From positions 1-8,830 of the forward strand of contig JBKPHP010000155.1 in NCBI GenBank assembly GCA_046729895.1: DNA of 8,830 nucleotides, in the 5' to 3' direction. The notes below the pieces were generated by a model. That model searched no databases and was not told where the DNA came from. It saw only the letters and a list, made by a program, of their open reading frames with translations. The position numbers and the translations under genes are program-made. The DNA is from DASXBA01 sp046729895. GTDB lineage: Bacteria > Actinomycetota > Thermoleophilia > Solirubrobacterales > Thermoleophilaceae. This document shows positions 6,935-8,830 of the stretch, one piece after another; position 1 is the stretch's first letter; every line of letters begins with the position of its first letter.

Positions 6935-6961
6935 CGGTTTTTGATCATAAGGCAAAAACCG
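6935..6961. promoter_or_regulatory. Candidate NrtR operator (9-9-9 dyad) between nrtR and nadA
   Basis: CGGTTTTTG (6935-6943) and CAAAAACCG (6953-6961) are perfect reverse complements separated by 9 bases. The element fills the spacer immediately next to the nrtR ATG and is strikingly A/T-rich for this genome. Dyads of roughly this size are the usual target of NrtR dimers, and the gene pair on either side is the regulator and a NAD biosynthesis gene. Binding would block nrtR transcription and probably nadA. The sequence symmetry is seen; the NrtR assignment is inference from context. Confidence 0.65.
6944..6949 (-). promoter_or_regulatory. Candidate -10 element for nrtR (TATGAT)
   Basis: On the minus strand 6949-6944 reads TATGAT, matching TATAAT in five of six positions. 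It lies exactly in the spacer of the dyad. Nine bases separate it from the nrtR ATG, so transcription would start at or within a few bases of the start codon. The -35 region at a 17-base spacing (TGCAGA, 6972-6967) is a poor match. Confidence 0.45.
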
Positions 6962-6979
6962 GACGATCTGCACTAGCTC

Positions 6980-6985
6980 GGAGGA
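6980..6985 (+). promoter_or_regulatory. Ribosome binding site of nadA (GGAGGA)
   Basis: GGAGGA lies 8 bases before the GTG at 6994. It is the only near-perfect Shine-Dalgarno sequence noted in the window, and it settles the nadA start. Confidence 0.85.
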
Positions 6986-6993
6986 TCCGCCTC

Positions 6994-8010
6994 GTGAAGC
7001 CCGTCGAGCTCCCCACGCTCCCGCCCCTCGCCGAACGGCCGCTCCCACCGGAGGAGGCGGCCGCCATGGAGGCCGAGGTGCGCGCCCTGGCCGAGGAGCG
7101 CGACGCGGTGATTCTCGCCCACAACTACCAGGTGCCGGAGGTCCAGCAGGTCGCGGACTTCGTGGGCGACTCGCTCGGCCTCTCGCGCAAAGCGTCCGCC
7201 GCCGACGCGGAGGTGATCGCCTTCTGCGGCGTGCACTTCATGGCCGAGACGGCGTCGATCCTCTCCCCGGACAAGACGGTGCTGCTGCCCGATCTCGACG
7301 CGGGCTGCTCGCTGGCCGACTCGATCACCGCGGACCAGCTGCGCGCCTGGAAGGCCGACCACCCCGGCGCTCTGGTCGTCATGTACGTGAACACCACCGC
7401 GGAGGTCAAGGCCGAGACGGACTACTGCTGCACCTCGTCCAACGCGGTTCAGGTGGTCGAGCACATCTGGCGCGAGCACGGGGAGGACACGGAGATCCTG
7501 TTCGGCCCGGACATGTGGCTGGGCGCGTACGTCGAGCGCGAGACCGGCCGGCGACTCCACGTGTGGGACGGCGAGTGCCACGTCCACGCGGGGATCCGGC
7601 CTGGGGACATCTCCGATGTGCGCGAGGAGCATCCGGGCGCCGAGTTCCTGATCCACCCCGAGTGCGGCTGCACCACGCAGGTCATGGAGTACGTGGCCGC
7701 GGGCGACGTCGACTCCGAGCACACCCACATGCTCTCCACCGGGGGGATGCTGAAGTTCGCCGCGGGCTCGGACGCGGAGGAGTTCATCGTCGCGACCGAG
7801 ACCGGCATGCTCTATCCGCTCCAGCACGAGAGCCCCGGCAAGAGCTTCATTCCAGCCAACCGAGCGGCGGTTTGTCGCTACATGAAGATGATCACGCTGC
7901 CCAGGCTGCGCGACGCGCTGCGTGACCTCGAGCCCGTGGTGAAGGTGGACCCGGAGGTCGCTGAGCGCGCTCGAATCCCGATCGAGCGGATGGTGGCCAT
8001 CACGCCCTGA
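6994..8010 (+). CDS. nadA: Quinolinate synthase (4Fe-4S enzyme)
   Basis: Cytosolic iron-sulfur enzyme of de novo NAD synthesis; it condenses iminoaspartate with dihydroxyacetone phosphate to form quinolinate, the substrate of NadC. 338 residues, within the family range of about 300-370. Seen: AHNYQVPEVQQVADFVGDS (about 46-64), the first substrate-binding block; FCGVHFMAE with C78; YVNTTAEVKAETDY followed by CC, of which C146 (the one before TSSNAV) is the expected cluster ligand; HPECGC with C224 as the third expected ligand; and STGGMLKF near 249-256. The three-fold repeated domain layout is therefore complete. C145 and C226 are extra neighbouring cysteines. Start: GTG at 6994, fixed by the GGAGGA eight bases upstream. 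The gene stands alone in its direction, divergent from nrtR across a 59-base control region with a dyad, so NrtR repression is likely. No nadB follows; the next gene is convergent. Confidence 0.96.
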   Translation: MKPVELPTLPPLAERPLPPEEAAAMEAEVRALAEERDAVILAHNYQVPEVQQVADFVGDSLGLSRKASAADAEVIAFCGVHFMAETASILSPDKTVLLPDLDAGCSLADSITADQLRAWKADHPGALVVMYVNTTAEVKAETDYCCTSSNAVQVVEHIWREHGEDTEILFGPDMWLGAYVERETGRRLHVWDGECHVHAGIRPGDISDVREEHPGAEFLIHPECGCTTQVMEYVAAGDVDSEHTHMLSTGGMLKFAAGSDAEEFIVATETGMLYPLQHESPGKSFIPANRAAVCRYMKMITLPRLRDALRDLEPVVKVDPEVAERARIPIERMVAITP

Positions 8011-8111
8011 CGGGGCATCGGCCGGTCAGTCGACCTCGTCGGATCGCTCCGCCGGCGGTGGCCGTGGCGACCGCGGGGCGGCCTGGGGGGATCAGGCGTG
8101 GGCTCGGCCGA
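8011..8111. other. Convergent intergenic spacer after nadA
   Basis: This 101-base spacer separates the convergent stops of nadA and the Gly/Ser-rich gene. Only short GC hairpins are visible: GCCC/GGGC across the nadA stop (8004-8016), GGTC/GACC (8024-8035) and the palindrome CCGCCGGCGG (8050-8059). None has a T-tract, so no intrinsic terminator can be called; termination may be Rho-dependent or rely on hairpins alone. Confidence 0.4.
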
Positions 8112-8830
8112 CTAGGGGACGACGGTCGGCTCGCCGCCACCCGGGCCTGAGCTGCCGGAGCCGGAGCTGCCGGAGCCCGACATGTCCGAACCGGAGCTGC
8201 CGGAGCCGGAGCTGCTGGAGTGCGAGATGCCCGACCCGGAGATGCCGGAGCCCGAGCTCCCCGACCCCGAACTCCCGGAGCCGGAGCTCCCTGAGCCGGA
8301 GCTGCCAGAGCCGGAGCTGCCGGAGCCGGAACTGCCGGAGCCGGAGCCCCCCGAGTCGAAGCTGCCGGAGCCGGAGCTCCCTGAGCCGGAGCTGCCAGAG
8401 CCGGAGCTGCCAGAGCCGGAGCTGCCAGAGCCGGAACTGCCGGAGCCGGAGCTCCCCGAGTCGAAGCTGCCGGGGCCGGAATTGCCGCCGTCGTCGCCCG
8501 AGGTGTCTCCGCCGCCGGGACCCGAGTGGTCGACGCCGTCGTCATCGCCCGGTTCGCCCGAGCCAGAGCCGCTGTGGTCGACACCGCCCTCATCGCCGCG
8601 ATCTCCTCGGCGGTCGCCCCGTCGGGAATCGACGCCCTGGTCGTCGGCATCGCCGCCGCGTCGTTCGCCGAGATCCTCCTGCGCGGCCGCTTCGGCGCCA
8701 CGCCGCTCGGATTCGGCCGCGGCCGCCGGCCCCGGGGCGGCCTTGGCGCGCTCGTCGCCGCGGTCCGGCACGCTGGCGAGTCCCCCGGCCACGACACCGG
8801 TGACGAGCGCGGTGGCCGCCACCTTGGTGG
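8112..8830 (-). CDS. Low-complexity Gly/Ser-rich hypothetical protein, probably exported or membrane-anchored (N-terminus uncertain)
   Basis: No family recognised. The frame stops at TAG (8114-8112) and is still open at the right edge. A GTG at 8822 would give 236 residues, but the two codons before it encode Thr-Lys, so the true start may lie beyond the window. Seen: a hydrophobic stretch ATALVTGVVAGGLA near the N-terminus that could be a signal peptide or single anchor; then a charged Ala/Arg/Asp/Glu-rich segment (about 20-75); an Asp/Gly-rich segment with two VDHSG motifs; and a C-terminal half (about 112-226) built on a five-residue Gly/Ser unit such as SGSGS, ending in GGGEPTVVP. Such a chain would be disordered and flexible, perhaps a linker or cell-surface tail. 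Caution: the complementary strand is also open throughout, in a Pro/Glu/Leu-repeat frame, so strand choice rests on the plausible exported N-terminus and Gly/Asp/Ser composition. It converges on nadA with 101 bases between stops. Confidence 0.5.
   Translation of the reverse strand, partial: TKVAATALVTGVVAGGLASVPDRGDERAKAAPGPAAAAESERRGAEAAAQEDLGERRGGDADDQGVDSRRGDRRGDRGDEGGVDHSGSGSGEPGDDDGVDHSGPGGGDTSGDDGGNSGPGSFDSGSSGSGSSGSGSSGSGSSGSGSSGSGSSGSGSFDSGGSGSGSSGSGSSGSGSSGSGSSGSGSSGSGSSGSGISGSGISHSSSSGSGSSGSDMSGSGSSGSGSSGPGGGEPTVVP
8146..8490. repeat. Tandem array of about 23 units of 15 bp
   Basis: Read on the plus strand, the unit is CCGGAGCTGCCGGAG with variation. Units fall in a strict 15-bp register from 8146 to 8490 with no indels visible. 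Many copies are exact or differ at one to three bases, with commoner variants ending CCAGAG or CCTGAG; the outer copies are the most diverged (for example 8176-8190 and 8221-8235). The minus strand encodes the Gly/Ser pentapeptide repeat of the gene above. A near-duplicate higher-order block (units at 8281-8340 and 8371-8445) suggests expansion by slippage or unequal exchange. Confidence 0.9.

Noticed and set aside
6935..6993. NAD-sensing riboswitch in the nadA leader
   Set aside because: Only 59 bases are available, and the visible symmetry is a DNA dyad adjoining the regulator gene. I see no multi-helix RNA core.
6935..7048. N-terminal extension of nrtR to a start at 7048
   Set aside because: It would overlap nadA and translate through the dyad and the TATGAT element. 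The extra residues are low-complexity and not part of the Nudix fold.
6973..7827. 284-codon minus-strand frame opposite nadA
   Set aside because: It is antisense to nadA, whose cluster cysteines and ribosome binding site are clear. No family similarity is seen.
8004..8016. Intrinsic terminator at the nadA stop
   Set aside because: The stem is only 4-5 bp with a 3-5 base loop, overlaps the stop codon and has no U-tract.
8146..8490. CRISPR array
   Set aside because: The units are 15-bp back-to-back tandem copies with no unique spacers, no leader and no cas genes.

Overview
The window is about 70% G+C or higher and densely coded, with GTG starts, G/C-rich third codon positions and almost no spare DNA. 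Together with a Baeyer-Villiger-type monooxygenase, a DUF2461 protein, an NrtR-type regulator and a possibly leaderless gene, this suggests a high-GC actinobacterium or a relative (a Thermoleophilia-like lineage would fit). No rRNA or other phylogenetic marker is present, so this placement is inference.

Layout, left to right. (1) 1-960, plus: C-terminal part of a flavin-dependent monooxygenase of the Baeyer-Villiger type, cut by the left edge. (2) 965-1597, minus: a DUF2461 protein, convergent with gene 1 and only 4 bases from it. (3) 1598-1790: a 193-base divergent spacer holding a perfect 11-bp inverted repeat and a separate GC-rich hairpin. (4) 1791-6192, plus: three tightly packed genes that look like one transcript, namely a CPA1-type Na+/H+ antiporter, an FtsH-type membrane AAA+ zinc protease and nadC. 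The gaps are about 12-21 bases and 1 base. (5) 6173-6934, minus: an NrtR-type Nudix/winged-helix regulator whose last 20 bases overlap the end of nadC. (6) 6935-6993: a 59-base divergent control region with a 9-9-9 dyad and a strong ribosome binding site. (7) 6994-8010, plus: nadA. (8) 8112 to the right edge, minus: a low-complexity Gly/Ser-rich protein with a hydrophobic N-terminus, built from about 23 tandem 15-bp units.

The clearest functional unit is de novo NAD synthesis. NadA makes quinolinate from iminoaspartate and dihydroxyacetone phosphate, and NadC turns quinolinate into nicotinate mononucleotide. The regulator between them has lost most of its Nudix catalytic glutamates but keeps an NrtR-like DNA-binding half. 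It sits head-to-head with nadA across a dyad that is the obvious candidate operator. nadB (L-aspartate oxidase) is not in the window. nadC is separated from nadA and appears to be transcribed with the antiporter and protease genes, so it may not share nadA's control.

No wholly new system was found. The points most worth following up are the NrtR-like dyad that overlaps a possible leaderless nrtR promoter, the FtsH pore motif in which the usual aromatic residue is replaced by Ile, the perfect inverted repeat upstream of the DUF2461 gene, and the 15-bp repeat gene that is open in a periodic frame on both strands.
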